Below, piece by piece: positions 1 to 8,744 of a DNA stretch of 64,000 bases (positions are counted from its first letter, which is position 1; every line of letters begins with the position of its first letter). The position numbers and the translations under genes were made by a program. This stretch comes from a virus: the IMG/VR virus record IMGVR_UViG_3300037459_000226, positions 1 to 64,000 of that record. One strand, written 5' to 3'. The notes under the pieces were generated by a model, which was not told where the DNA came from, did no database searches, and worked only from the letters and a program-made list of their open reading frames with translations.

Positions 1-1572
1 GGCCCGCTTCATCTCGGTACACAAGTTGGGACATCGCTCAACCACGACCAGCAGGATTGGCAAACCATTTTCAGGTCGGATCTCAATCCAGCGACGAAGC
101 GCAAGTTCCCGACCCTTAATGTCGTCGCTGCCGTTCATAAACATCGAGCCGCGAACCTCGCATCGAAGTCCACGTTCGCTCAGCTCCACCTCGTACTGGC
201 GGCGAGGCAAGACCCCACTCGCCTGTTCGCGGAGGTTTGCACCGTGGGCGTCGATGATGAAATCCTGAAAGGCGTCGTCCCCGACGGCTGGGGCAACTGC
301 GTCCCCCCATTTACGCGCCGTGCAGTTGGGGATGTACAACTCTTTGTAGATCACGACGAAGTTGCCGAACGACGGTGGCGGCCTCGCGGCGAACAGTGTC
401 CCCGCCATCTTGGATCCGGGGTCAAACGCGAAGTAGCGGCACCAATCCGCAGGCGGCACGCCCTTCAATTCCGTGATCACCTTTTGCACGTTGTGACGCA
501 CCTTCATCCCGCGCGCCTCATCTTTGTCCTGCTGGCTCGTCAGGTTCACGATGGCCGAGTGCACATTCCTGTCGAAGTCCCCATACGCCCGAAAGCTGTC
601 GGTGGTGATCTGGCCCAACGCTCGCTTGCGGTAGACGTCTTCTCCGGCCGATCGCCAGATCCGCTCATTCTCCTCGATCGACTTCTGGGGCAGGTAAATG
701 TTGTCGTACATCGTTGCCGAGACCAAGACCGTGCGGGCCTGATACTCCGGATCGTCGGCCGCTTTCTGCATCTCGTCTTCGCCGCGCTCGATCATGTTGA
801 CGATGTCTTCCGTGCGGGAGTGCGGCATCGCGTTCCAGCGAATGAGACCCTCCCGCATCATCGTGCGCGCGACCGCCTCTTCGTACCAACCGCCTTTCGC
901 AACGTCTTCGTCGATCCCGTAAAGGTCTGCCTCGAACCCCTGGGCGTGGCCGGGATCACCCTCACTGTTGAGAGCGTACAGCACCCAGCCCGACTTCATC
1001 GTGACTCGCGAGAAAATGTCTTCGCCGCGCTTTTCATACGCCGGCTTGCCTGCCATTAAACGCTCCGGGATGATGGGACCGGCCGGCTTGGCCCTTTCCT
1101 TCCACCCCGGATACTTGTCGCCGTGGAGGCCCATCCTGACCTCGTCCGGCTCCCATGCGCGGAAAGTTCGCCAAGCATTCGTCTGTTGGTCACGGATGAT
1201 CTTGAAGGCGCCCGGCAGAAACAGATACCGGTAGATCACGCGACCAATGTGTTTCTGGCCGTAGCAAAGACACGCCGCGACGCCGTTACGACGGGGGTAC
1301 TTTCCGTAGGGATCTGTTCCGGTGAGGGCGCGGCCGAACTCGATGAACTCACTCAAGCTGCCACCGACCTGATTACCCTTCTGAAACATGCACTCTTTGG
1401 CGGTGCACGAGTGAAAGGTCTCCTGATACGGCAGAGGCTCGTACAGTCGGAGCGCGTCCATCTCCCGCTCGTCGCTCTCGCGGCACATCGCGAGGTACTC
1501 ATCAATCAGATGAGTGCTCAGCCACGAGTCCCGATCCAGTTCTTCGGGGAGGTCTTCAAGATGCTCGAACAT
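1..1572 (-). CDS. Terminase large subunit (partial, runs off the left edge)
   Basis: DNA-packaging motor of the phage: an N-terminal ATPase and a C-terminal nuclease. I translated 524 codons from an ATG at 1572 to the window edge; no stop is reached. The Walker A region is GNQVGGS at about residues 66-72, and a good Walker B is LYGIDED around residue 275. The nuclease half shows FAFDPGS and, further on, FIIDAHG, which fit the acidic metal-binding motifs. The Walker A motif has Gly where the family normally has Lys (GNQVGKS/T), which is odd for a gene that otherwise looks intact. It overlaps the upstream zinc-knuckle gene by 17 bases and ends the leftward head operon. Confidence 0.88.
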   Translation of the reverse strand, partial: MFEHLEDLPEELDRDSWLSTHLIDEYLAMCRESDEREMDALRLYEPLPYQETFHSCTAKECMFQKGNQVGGSLSEFIEFGRALTGTDPYGKYPRRNGVAACLCYGQKHIGRVIYRYLFLPGAFKIIRDQQTNAWRTFRAWEPDEVRMGLHGDKYPGWKERAKPAGPIIPERLMAGKPAYEKRGEDIFSRVTMKSGWVLYALNSEGDPGHAQGFEADLYGIDEDVAKGGWYEEAVARTMMREGLIRWNAMPHSRTEDIVNMIERGEDEMQKAADDPEYQARTVLVSATMYDNIYLPQKSIEENERIWRSAGEDVYRKRALGQITTDSFRAYGDFDRNVHSAIVNLTSQQDKDEARGMKVRHNVQKVITELKGVPPADWCRYFAFDPGSKMAGTLFAARPPPSFGNFVVIYKELYIPNCTARKWGDAVAPAVGDDAFQDFIIDAHGANLREQASGVLPRRQYEVELSERGLRCEVRGSMFMNGSDDIKGRELALRRWIEIRPENGLPILLVVVERCPNLCTEMKRA

Positions 1573-2182
1573 TCTCGTGCGTGTCCGGCGGCTCCACGGT
1601 TCGAAAATCCGATCGATCCAGCTTGAGTACGTGGCGAATCACATCCTCTTTTTTGCTCTTTCGATCATTGAGTTCGTCATCTGTCAAATCAGACAGGGGA
1701 CGCGACGCGGCTCCGCTTTCTGTCGACTTTATGGCGAGACGGAATGCCAACTCGATATGCTTCGCGCGGATCTGACCGCCAGGCTTCGCTGCAATGTAAT
1801 TGCCCATCCACAACTGGGCGAATCCGGTAGGACCACCAACAATCGACAGGAGGGATTCCCAGAGATCGGCAACATGACTCACCGAACCGTCATGGCCACG
1901 GACGCCTGCATCCAACAGAGCATCGAGTGCCTGGATCGCCTGCTCGTCGAGTCGAGCGAGAACCTTCACGGCATGCTCTGGTAACTTTCCTCTCGCCGAT
2001 GAACAGGTCTTGCATTTTCTGTTGAGTCCTCCGCGCTTGGTCGAGTCGCGGTTGAAGAACTCGGGCGTCCAGGAAAACGTCTGCTTGCAACCGTTGCAGA
2101 ACATTTTCTCGACCGGCGGCTCAAGACCGTCATCGCGCGGAGCAACCGCTACGGCCACTTCAGGTTCGTGAGACACAGGCAT
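1556..2182 (-). CDS. Zinc-knuckle protein, possible small terminase subunit
   Basis: A 208-residue protein next to the large terminase. The ATG at 2182 has AGGAG six bases upstream; a longer frame exists but overlaps the gene before it further. Near residue 28 a FCNGCKQTF...CKTC pair of Cys-x2-Cys knuckles precedes an arginine-rich stretch, a pattern seen in phage DNA-binding proteins. The middle is helical and ends in a PLSDLTDDELND segment similar to the C-termini of small terminases. Small terminase is inferred from position and this tail only; it could also be an HNH-like accessory protein lacking catalytic histidines. Confidence 0.5.
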   Translation of the reverse strand: MPVSHEPEVAVAVAPRDDGLEPPVEKMFCNGCKQTFSWTPEFFNRDSTKRGGLNRKCKTCSSARGKLPEHAVKVLARLDEQAIQALDALLDAGVRGHDGSVSHVADLWESLLSIVGGPTGFAQLWMGNYIAAKPGGQIRAKHIELAFRLAIKSTESGAASRPLSDLTDDELNDRKSKKEDVIRHVLKLDRSDFRTVEPPDTHENVRAS

Positions 2183-3704
2183 GTTTCTCCTGCTTGCGCG
2201 CGACCCAGAAGGCACCGTGCTGATCTTCCGCGTAGACCATGAAGTCTTTGCCAAACCAGTCTTCGACAGCTTCGGTGACGCTCCGCAAGCGTACGACGTG
2301 GTAGTCGTGGCCGATCATCACGCCGCCCTCGCGGAGAGCTGGCCACCACGCCTTGATGTCCGACTGAACGGCGGAAAACTCGTGGTCGGCGTCGATGAAG
2401 ACCACGTCGAATGTCGGAGACACGCGAGACATCAGAGGGCCAATATCCAGCGACGATCCTTCGTGCAGAGCCCATTTCGATTGAGGCGCACCCCCGACCA
2501 TGCGGTCGATAAACTGCTGGCGAATGTTTTCGCGTCCACCGGATTCAGTCACGAGAATGCTCGTCCAGTCTCCGGGGTTGCCCATGAAATGATCGACGCA
2601 GATGAGATGTTCGACCGCGGCAGAGTTGGCAATTTCCAATGAGGTCTCGCCGATCCAGACGCCGATCTCTGCGACTTTGATTGGGCGGTCGAGCCGCTCG
2701 GCTTCGCCATCAAGGAACTTCAGAAGGGCTGCGCGATGCTCCGGGTACATCTCGCATGTCGGCTTGTCGCCGTTGTCGTTCGGTTTGACGACTGGAGTCG
2801 CAGGTCGGTGAACCGGCAAGCCGGCGATCCCGAGCCGCTCCGCGTTGTCCGCAGGAAACTCGATCAGCCGCTCGTCGCTGTCCGGTCTCCGGATCGCGTC
2901 CTTGAGCTGGTCGCAAACCTGATCGGCGGACGTCATGTGGGGCTTGCCGACACACCAAACCTTGAGGTGTCCTGCCCAGCTCGACCACGCGATCTTGAGC
3001 GGGTTGTAGCCGAGCTGCGCAATGACCGCCTGACTCAGATTGCGAGTGTTCTGGACGTCTTCGGTCGAGCACTTGTCCGATTCAGTGTCGTCGGTCCACT
3101 CGTACCGGAAGTACGGAGGCTTGATGTAATCGAACACCCGCATGTCGTAGGCGATCAGTCCCGTCGCGGCTGCCGCAGCGTCATGCAGTCCGCCCAGGAC
3201 GGCTGCCTCTTCCCGCGTATACTGCTCAAGGCTGAACTTCGTCGGGTCGTTCATCTTGTTGCGCCACCGGAACGCGAAGATGTTCTCGTGCGGCGGGCAA
3301 CCCCCGTAGGGAGCGGCGATGACGAGCGGACCCTTGGCGTGATGCTCGTAGATCGCGTTGAAGGCCACGTCGAAGAAAGGCTGTGCGTCATCGACCTGCC
3401 CGGCGGCCGCTGCGGGGCCAAGATGACAATCGGGGGCCATGTCTGAATCGACCATCACGAGAATGTCGGCCCCGCTCTGCTGCGCCGCCTTGACGGCCCG
3501 GTTGCGCGTCATCGTGATCGGGGTATCGGCGAACGACTGCACGATAATGTCACCGTCGATGCGGTCGACGAATTCCGGCGCGGTCTTCAGGCGGAAAACC
3601 AGCGGGGTGAACCAGCGCGTGACGTCGTAGACCATCGACGTGCCGGTGCTGTTCCCCGTGTAGGGGAAGAAGGCAAACATCACGCTGAGTTTTGTCGGGG
3701 TCAC
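2160..3704 (-). CDS. Glycosyltransferase-like / class I methyltransferase fusion
   Basis: A 514-residue two-domain protein. The first 270 residues resemble a GT-A fold glycosyltransferase: an N-terminal strand, TPITMTRNRAV, then VMVDSDMAPD with a D-x-D type motif near residue 97. The last 200 residues form a SAM-dependent methyltransferase of the Methyltransf_24 kind, with KVAEIGVWIGETS as motif I, VDHFMG, and FIDADHEFSAV. The start is GTG at 3704, overlapping the previous stop (GTGA), with AAGGA upstream. It lies inside the head operon, so it may modify virion proteins or host surface sugars; substrate unknown. The family calls are by motif; the coupling of the two activities is inference. 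Confidence 0.7.
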   Translation of the reverse strand: MTPTKLSVMFAFFPYTGNSTGTSMVYDVTRWFTPLVFRLKTAPEFVDRIDGDIIVQSFADTPITMTRNRAVKAAQQSGADILVMVDSDMAPDCHLGPAAAAGQVDDAQPFFDVAFNAIYEHHAKGPLVIAAPYGGCPPHENIFAFRWRNKMNDPTKFSLEQYTREEAAVLGGLHDAAAAATGLIAYDMRVFDYIKPPYFRYEWTDDTESDKCSTEDVQNTRNLSQAVIAQLGYNPLKIAWSSWAGHLKVWCVGKPHMTSADQVCDQLKDAIRRPDSDERLIEFPADNAERLGIAGLPVHRPATPVVKPNDNGDKPTCEMYPEHRAALLKFLDGEAERLDRPIKVAEIGVWIGETSLEIANSAAVEHLICVDHFMGNPGDWTSILVTESGGRENIRQQFIDRMVGGAPQSKWALHEGSSLDIGPLMSRVSPTFDVVFIDADHEFSAVQSDIKAWWPALREGGVMIGHDYHVVRLRSVTEAVEDWFGKDFMVYAEDQHGAFWVARKQEKHACVSRT

Positions 3705-4093
3705 GAGTCGATCCTTGAAGTTCCACAGTGAAAGCAGAGTTGATTGACCATTGAAAAGTTATGAGAGCATGAGCCGTCTTCATTTTTGGGAATCATCAGT
3801 GACTCGACCACGCCAATCGTGTCGTGAGGCGCCGGAACGGGCTCCTTGTCTGGGGATCTGAGTCGCGTCAGATCCACTGTCGGACAGTTGGTCGCCGGCA
3901 GTTTCTCCAAACAAGGAACCTGAACGCGGCCATCGGCCTCCGTCTCGTCAACAAACTCAATCAGGGCGTCGCACCCTGCCCCGAACTTCCCGAGCGCAAC
4001 CTTCTTCGCATCCGGAACATCTCGCGCGTTGACGGACGCCCAGCCCGACATCGCACGCAACTCCGGTTTCGTCAATGTGCGGAACTGTGTCAT
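3701..4093 (-). CDS. Hypothetical head-operon protein with C-terminal zinc ribbon
   Basis: 130 residues, not recognised. The N-terminal half is charged and ordinary; the C-terminus carries CSHNF...LCFHCG, a compact Cys/His cluster likely to bind zinc. Four-base overlap with the glycosyltransferase-methyltransferase gene shows translational coupling. No clear Shine-Dalgarno precedes the ATG at 4093. Confidence 0.7.
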   Translation of the reverse strand: MTQFRTLTKPELRAMSGWASVNARDVPDAKKVALGKFGAGCDALIEFVDETEADGRVQVPCLEKLPATNCPTVDLTRLRSPDKEPVPAPHDTIGVVESLMIPKNEDGSCSHNFSMVNQLCFHCGTSRIDS

Positions 4094-4097
4094 CGTT

Positions 4098-4328
4098 TCA
4101 ATATCGATTCAACAGTTTGCGACCGCTGCGTTTGCGACGTCCCATTTTCTTTTTGGGCTTGGAAGTCTTCTTTCGCCTCAGCCGATCGGCCAGGCTGTTG
4201 GCTGCGTTTCCCACTGGCATGTCTGGCAAGCTCATTGGGGCGGTTGGAAAGTGTGCGTGGACGAGTTCCGGGTCGTCGATCACGGGCTCGCCAAGGATTT
4301 CGATGATCCTACGCGGCTTGTGAGCCAT
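4098..4328 (-). CDS. Small basic hypothetical protein
   Basis: 76 residues from the ATG at 4328, which has AGGAG just upstream; a longer frame begins at 4394 but lacks such a site. The C-terminal third is extremely basic (RRKKTSKPKKK followed by GRRKR), suggesting nucleic-acid contact. It overlaps the end of the preceding coiled-coil gene by 20 bases. Function unknown. Confidence 0.7.
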   Translation of the reverse strand: MAHKPRRIIEILGEPVIDDPELVHAHFPTAPMSLPDMPVGNAANSLADRLRRKKTSKPKKKMGRRKRSGRKLLNRY

Positions 4329-4776
4329 CTGACTCTCCTGTCGGCCATGGTGGAGATTCGTCCGAAGACTCAACGGGTTGCTCGTCTTCTTCATCCGGCA
4401 AGAACTGCGACAGATATCCGCCCATCCCGGCTAGTTGGTGCCTCATCTCGCGGTAACGCACGACTGCGCGTTCACGCGTTCTGGCCTCACGAGTCAGACG
4501 GAGACGCGACGCCTCTTTCTCCGGAAACGTCTTGCCCGTCACCAAAGACAGGTCGACTGACGATCGGCTGCGCTCGTATCGCTCCAGTGTCTGGGCACGC
4601 TCGCCACCCGCCGCGACAATCTCCGCGAGTTCTTCTCGCAAATACTGCGCATCTTGCTCTGCGGCTCGCTTTGCGGCTTCTGCGGCTCGCTTTGCGGCTT
4701 CTGCGGCTTCTGCTGGCGATAGCTCGTCGCCCAAATCCACCAACAACTCAGCGGTTTCTGCATCGTTCTCTGACAT
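4309..4776 (-). CDS. Coiled-coil head-operon protein with short internal repeats
   Basis: 155 residues starting at the ATG at 4776 behind AGGAGG. Residues 20-45 are a tandem Ala/Glu/Lys repeat (AAKRAAE units) encoded by near-identical DNA repeats at about 4660-4720, giving a long amphipathic helix. The rest is charged and helical with a Pro/Ser/Glu-rich tail. Position between the virion genes and the terminase suggests an assembly or chaperone-like role, but nothing in the sequence names one. Confidence 0.7.
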   Translation of the reverse strand: MSENDAETAELLVDLGDELSPAEAAEAAKRAAEAAKRAAEQDAQYLREELAEIVAAGGERAQTLERYERSRSSVDLSLVTGKTFPEKEASRLRLTREARTRERAVVRYREMRHQLAGMGGYLSQFLPDEEDEQPVESSDESPPWPTGESDGSQAA

Positions 4777-4878
4777 GAATTCTGCCTCCTGATTGAAAAG
4801 GCTAACAAAAAAGGCGGACGGGAAACAACCCCCATCCGCCCCCGTGCAAGACTGCGACACAACCGACAAACCCGCTGA

Positions 4879-5526
4879 TCAGATTCTGATCTGCAAATTA
4901 ACGAGCAAATCTGCGTTCGTCTCCCCCGTGGTCCGTGCCGACATCGCCACCGCGATGTGATTATTCACCATCGCGTACACCTCCGTGTTGTTGAGGGTGT
5001 CCTGAACGGTGAAGTTCCCGAGGCCGCCCGCGTTCGAGTTCTGGCTCGTCGAGTTGATGGTGGACGAGACAAGTTGAGCACCAACCGCGATGTCCAGGGC
5101 GAACGCGGCACCGGTGAAAGGCGTGCGCGCAATACAGACACCTTCAAAGAGTCCCCAGAACAGGTCGTCGATGGGGACGCCGTCCGTGGGGATCGTTCCG
5201 AACGGGTCGATCAGAATCAGGCCCTTTTGTGCCTGCACGATCGGGTAACCGTCCGCTCGCTCAACGACGCTCAATCCGGCGGTCAGTTCAAACTGCGCAA
5301 GCCGCTTACCGAAGAGAACGACTCCGCTGTCATTGCGCAGACAAACCGCCGAAATGAATCGCTCGGCATTTCGATCACGAACACCACTGACCGACGATAA
5401 GACCGGAGATTGATGTTGGTAGATCATCCCCATGAAGTCGTCGTTGATCTCGTTGCTGTCGTCGTCGAGACCGCGGTACGTGGTTCCGAGCGCAAACGGC
5501 GGATTGCCCGCTGCATAAGTTGGCAT
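4879..5526 (-). CDS. Probable virion protein next to the capsid gene
   Basis: 215 residues from the ATG at 5526 with AGGAGG upstream. Rich in beta-forming and small residues, with no catalytic motif. It follows the probable major capsid gene after 149 bases and looks like a head decoration or completion protein; that is inference from position, size and composition. Confidence 0.65.
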   Translation of the reverse strand: MPTYAAGNPPFALGTTYRGLDDDSNEINDDFMGMIYQHQSPVLSSVSGVRDRNAERFISAVCLRNDSGVVLFGKRLAQFELTAGLSVVERADGYPIVQAQKGLILIDPFGTIPTDGVPIDDLFWGLFEGVCIARTPFTGAAFALDIAVGAQLVSSTINSTSQNSNAGGLGNFTVQDTLNNTEVYAMVNNHIAVAMSARTTGETNADLLVNLQIRI

Positions 5527-5675
5527 GTCTGCCTCCTGTGGAGAGTCTGTTGGTTGCTTGAATGGGCTGCGGTAACGGGTGCTTACCCCGCTCGACTGCA
5601 CATGTCATCGCCCGCCGCATTGCCGGGCAGCCGTCAAAGCTCGTTCTTCTGTCCGCCGAAACTCGCCGTCATCAA
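5527..5675. other. Intergenic spacer between two virion genes
   Basis: 149 bases without an open frame. It contains a small inverted repeat (GGTAA...TTACC near 5571-5587) and a GCCCG...CGGGC repeat further on. Neither has a following T-run, so I do not call a terminator. It may moderate expression between capsid and the downstream virion gene. Confidence 0.35.
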
Positions 5676-6803
5676 TTACGCAACGGTTTCGAACTTCAGC
5701 ATGTTGCGCGGCGTGCCGAACTTCAGGTTCGACAACGTGTAGACGACCGCGTTGTAGGCTTGGGTGAAGATGTCGTACACGGGGCCTTCAGGAGTCAGGA
5801 AATCACTCTCCCGGCAGCGCATCTCGACATCGTTGTAGTTCATCCCGTATCCGGTTCCCGTCGGGACACCGGCCTCCCAAGACACCTCGACGCCATCGAA
5901 GTTGATCACCTGGCGGAAGCCGAAGTTCGGCAACGAGTAGGCGCCCGCCCCGCGCCCGATGATGAGCCGCTCCTTGTCGTCGAGGACGTTGAGCAAGACT
6001 TCGTATTGGTCACGCGCGAGAAAGATGTTGGTGATCTGCGCATTCTGCGAGGCGTTCCGCTGACAGGTGATGATGCCGTAGCGCAGCGCTTCGTCGAGTG
6101 CGGATGCAAACGCCGTGTGGGCCAGATGGACGATAATCGGAGTCCAGAAGTCAAACTGGCTGTCAGCGATACCGTCCGGCCAGATGGCACCGCTGGCGTT
6201 CTCGCCGCCGTGAGCCGCGCCCAACTCGATGTTGAGACCGGCGTAGGTGCCCTCCGGGAAAGCCACCTTGTCGGCGGCGTTCACCGAGCGCGAAGTTCCA
6301 TCCGTGATGTTGACGGTGTTGCCGCTGTGCTGGAACACGGAATCGAACCCGTGCCAGAACTTGGAGTTCGCGCTCGTCTCGCCGTCGATGTAATACTGGC
6401 GCCCGAGTGCGTTCTGCATCGAACCGGTCAGCCGACCCGTGAACCCATTGAAGACGTTGATGATCGCTTCGGGTCCGCGGTTGGCCAACAATTCCGCTCG
6501 ATAGATCGCGTCGGTCGTCTGGTAGCCGCGGTACGGCAGGCTCGCGGTGTCCCAGATGTTCGTCTGGGCGAAGTTGCGAACCGTGCGGCCCGTATTTCCT
6601 TCGACATCGTGGTAACGAAACTGGACCGGCCAGTCGAAACCGTTGCCCCCGAGAGACTTGAGAATGCGTCCGGTGGCTTCGAGCAGCGCACCCATTTGGT
6701 AATTGCGAACCATCGACGGTTCGACCTGCCGGATGTGCTGGGCGAGCGTGGTGTGCAGCGGACGCTGCCAAGCAACCGGATCGTACCCCTTATAGGTCGT
6801 CAT
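5676..6803 (-). CDS. Probable major capsid protein
   Basis: 375 residues; ATG at 6803 with AAGGAAAG upstream. Composition is typical of a coat protein: balanced, cysteine-poor (2 Cys), few Lys, many Asn, Gly and aromatic residues. The C-terminus ends in a hydrophobic strand followed by NLKFGTPRN, which I associate with capsid proteins of this general type. It lies directly downstream of the scaffold-like gene, the usual order in head operons. Assigned by position, length and composition; a structure prediction would settle it. Confidence 0.7.
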   Translation of the reverse strand: MTTYKGYDPVAWQRPLHTTLAQHIRQVEPSMVRNYQMGALLEATGRILKSLGGNGFDWPVQFRYHDVEGNTGRTVRNFAQTNIWDTASLPYRGYQTTDAIYRAELLANRGPEAIINVFNGFTGRLTGSMQNALGRQYYIDGETSANSKFWHGFDSVFQHSGNTVNITDGTSRSVNAADKVAFPEGTYAGLNIELGAAHGGENASGAIWPDGIADSQFDFWTPIIVHLAHTAFASALDEALRYGIITCQRNASQNAQITNIFLARDQYEVLLNVLDDKERLIIGRGAGAYSLPNFGFRQVINFDGVEVSWEAGVPTGTGYGMNYNDVEMRCRESDFLTPEGPVYDIFTQAYNAVVYTLSNLKFGTPRNMLKFETVA

Positions 6804-6824
6804 GCTTTGGTCTTTCCTTCAAGG

Positions 6825-8417
6825 TCAGATTGGCAGGCCGGCCGCCTGCATGTTTTGAATCAGCAAATTGCCGGCGTCCAAATGCTGGTTTTGGGGAACC
6901 ATCGTCGGGTTTTCCGGAGCCGGGAAGCTGCCCCCTCGATCCGGTTGGTACGTTGCCAGGAACTCACGTTTGCGCGCATCGGCAGTCTGATCCAGTAAGG
7001 CCTGCGCTTGCGGATTCGGGTACGAGACCGGAGCGGGGTAGTTCGCAGGCGCTGGATATCCGGAGGCCGTCAACGGGCCCGTCGGCGGCGGGGGGGTCAG
7101 ATGTCTGAAATCAGTCGCCGGTAATGCTTGTGCCGGTGGCGCGGCTGGCGCGTGTCCGTTGCCGTTCGCCGGTGCTGGTGCGCCGGTTTCATTCGTGAAT
7201 TTCGCCATCGCGTAGTCCCAGGCATCCTGCGACCCGAGACCTTGCTTTTCGAGATAGTCGACATGCCCAAGGATCTGTCGACCGGCCGGGCTGACGACCC
7301 GCTCATTCGTCAGCGGGTCAATCGCGACCTGTCCCGTGCGAGGATCTTGTTGGAACAACAGCCCGCCGTGCTCGTCCGCGATACCTTTCTCGAACGCATC
7401 GAAGTCTCGATCGGCGAGAGCCTGCTTAACCATCTCGCTGACCATCGGCATCACGGTCTGCTTGATGATCGGCGGCAGAACTTCTTGAGGGCGCTGCACC
7501 AAGTTTTCCGCCCACGCATCGATGTAAGACTGTCTGGAGTCGAATGCGTGCTGGAGTTCAAGCGGCGTTCCGGTCTTCCACCCGAATGTTTTGCCATCGG
7601 GATCCATGACTCGTTGTCGGCTGACGGCGTGTTCGTCCAAGGCCGGCGGATTCCACCACGAATCCTGCGGAACTCCCGCTTGGGGCGCGGCAAACTGCTG
7701 TTGCGGCGCGACGGCCTGTACTCCGGGCTGCGCAACGCCTTGCGCGACCTGCGCCGCGCGCCATGCCTGAAATGCCGGGTCGCGTATCAGGCTGTGATGA
7801 TCGGCGGCGGTTTGTTCCATCGGTTGAAGACGCTGAACCTGATCGGTCAACTGCCGGTGTTGATCTTGTCCGGTTTCAAACGCCTCCAAAAGCCTTTGAA
7901 CGCCATCCGCGTCGTTCGTGATGTTCGTGAAACCAAGACCGGCGAGCCGATCCACAAACTGGGAGGCAGGGACCGGCCCACCGGTTGCCGGTAGCGACGG
8001 CGCGGGCGGCGGTGTCTGTCCGGGCGGAACTGGCGCAGGCGGCGCGGACGGAACTCCCTGTCCTGGAACCGGCTGATAGGTTGGCTGCCCGGCCACCGGC
8101 TGCGTCGGCTGCGCGGCGGGCTGGAGTGGCGGCTGAACTTGAGCGGGACCCAGCGGATTCGCCGCCGGATACCCTGGTTCCGGCGCCGTGGGAGCAGCGA
8201 TGCCTACGCCGAGAAACTGTTCAAGACCACCCTCTGCGGGCGGCGCCGGCGCAACGCCCGGCATCGGTCCGGACGGCATGCTCGGCTGAGTGAGGGACGG
8301 TACAACAGGCGACGGGGTGTACTGCGGGGCAGCGGGCGCAAGGGGAGCGGCGGGGGGCATGAGGGCAGGCTGCAGGGCCTGAACGGGCTGTGCAAAGACC
8401 GGCTGATTGGTTGGCAT
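6825..8417 (-). CDS. Scaffold-like Pro/Ala/Gln-rich head protein
   Basis: 530 residues; ATG at 8417 with GGAGG seven bases upstream. The first 160 residues are disordered and made of Pro, Ala, Gln and Gly. Then comes a helical segment (residues 165-210, VQRLLEAFETGQ then QLTDQVQRL) and a more ordered region, and finally a second Pro-rich tail. Disordered, coiled-coil proteins placed immediately before the capsid gene are usually scaffolding proteins. It is the first gene of the leftward head operon. Confidence 0.6.
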   Translation of the reverse strand: MPTNQPVFAQPVQALQPALMPPAAPLAPAAPQYTPSPVVPSLTQPSMPSGPMPGVAPAPPAEGGLEQFLGVGIAAPTAPEPGYPAANPLGPAQVQPPLQPAAQPTQPVAGQPTYQPVPGQGVPSAPPAPVPPGQTPPPAPSLPATGGPVPASQFVDRLAGLGFTNITNDADGVQRLLEAFETGQDQHRQLTDQVQRLQPMEQTAADHHSLIRDPAFQAWRAAQVAQGVAQPGVQAVAPQQQFAAPQAGVPQDSWWNPPALDEHAVSRQRVMDPDGKTFGWKTGTPLELQHAFDSRQSYIDAWAENLVQRPQEVLPPIIKQTVMPMVSEMVKQALADRDFDAFEKGIADEHGGLLFQQDPRTGQVAIDPLTNERVVSPAGRQILGHVDYLEKQGLGSQDAWDYAMAKFTNETGAPAPANGNGHAPAAPPAQALPATDFRHLTPPPPTGPLTASGYPAPANYPAPVSYPNPQAQALLDQTADARKREFLATYQPDRGGSFPAPENPTMVPQNQHLDAGNLLIQNMQAAGLPI

Positions 8418-8495
8418 TGTTCTACCTCCGGTCAATGGGTAGACTGCCGCCTGTCAAAGAAAGGTGCGACTTCTTCCGATTTCTTCCGGTTTCGC
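8418..8495. promoter_or_regulatory. Divergent control region between the head operon and the rightward block
   Basis: 78 bases between the leftward scaffold-like gene and the rightward DUF1580-like gene. A perfect minus-strand TTGACA lies at 8452-8457 and could serve as a -35 for the head operon, but no good -10 is at the right spacing. TTCTTCCG occurs twice in tandem at 8471-8488 and may be an operator. Assignment is tentative. Confidence 0.35.
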
Positions 8496-8744
8496 ATGAC
8501 TGCTGGAATCACAAATAATCACGTCGACCCAATGGCTCTCCTCAACACGGAGACGGTTGTGACGATGGATCAGTTGGGTCGTCGAGTGAAGCGGAGCGTC
8601 AAAACAATCATGTTGTGGATGGTGGCTGGCCGGAAGCGCAAGCGTGACGGCAAGCTCTGTTCGCTCCAGTTCGTCGATGAAGGCGGACGGATTACTACGA
8701 GCATGCAGGCCTACGAGCGCTTCATCCGGGAGTTGAACGAGTGA
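8496..8744 (+). CDS. DUF1580-like helix-turn-helix protein
   Basis: 82 residues from ATG 8496; an ATG at 8532 is an alternative and neither has a clear ribosome site. The body (TMDQLGRRVKRSVKTIMLWM, then GRITTSMQAYERFIREL) matches the short MerR/excisionase-like winged-helix pattern of DUF1580 proteins, which in my experience are almost confined to Planctomycetes and their mobile elements. It may bind DNA in the adjacent divergent control region. Its stop overlaps the next start (GTGA). Confidence 0.7.
   Translation: MTAGITNNHVDPMALLNTETVVTMDQLGRRVKRSVKTIMLWMVAGRKRKRDGKLCSLQFVDEGGRITTSMQAYERFIRELNE

Noticed and set aside
244-1059. Long plus-strand open frame of 271 codons
   Set aside because: It is antisense to a well-supported terminase with clear motifs; high GC creates such shadows.
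4660-4720. Short tandem DNA repeats that could suggest a CRISPR array
   Set aside because: Units are contiguous without unique spacers and encode an Ala/Lys/Glu helix. No CRISPR array seen anywhere in the window.
5562-6998. Plus-strand open frame of 478 codons opposite the capsid gene
   Set aside because: Arg/Val-rich, no ribosome site, mirrors the capsid frame on the other strand.
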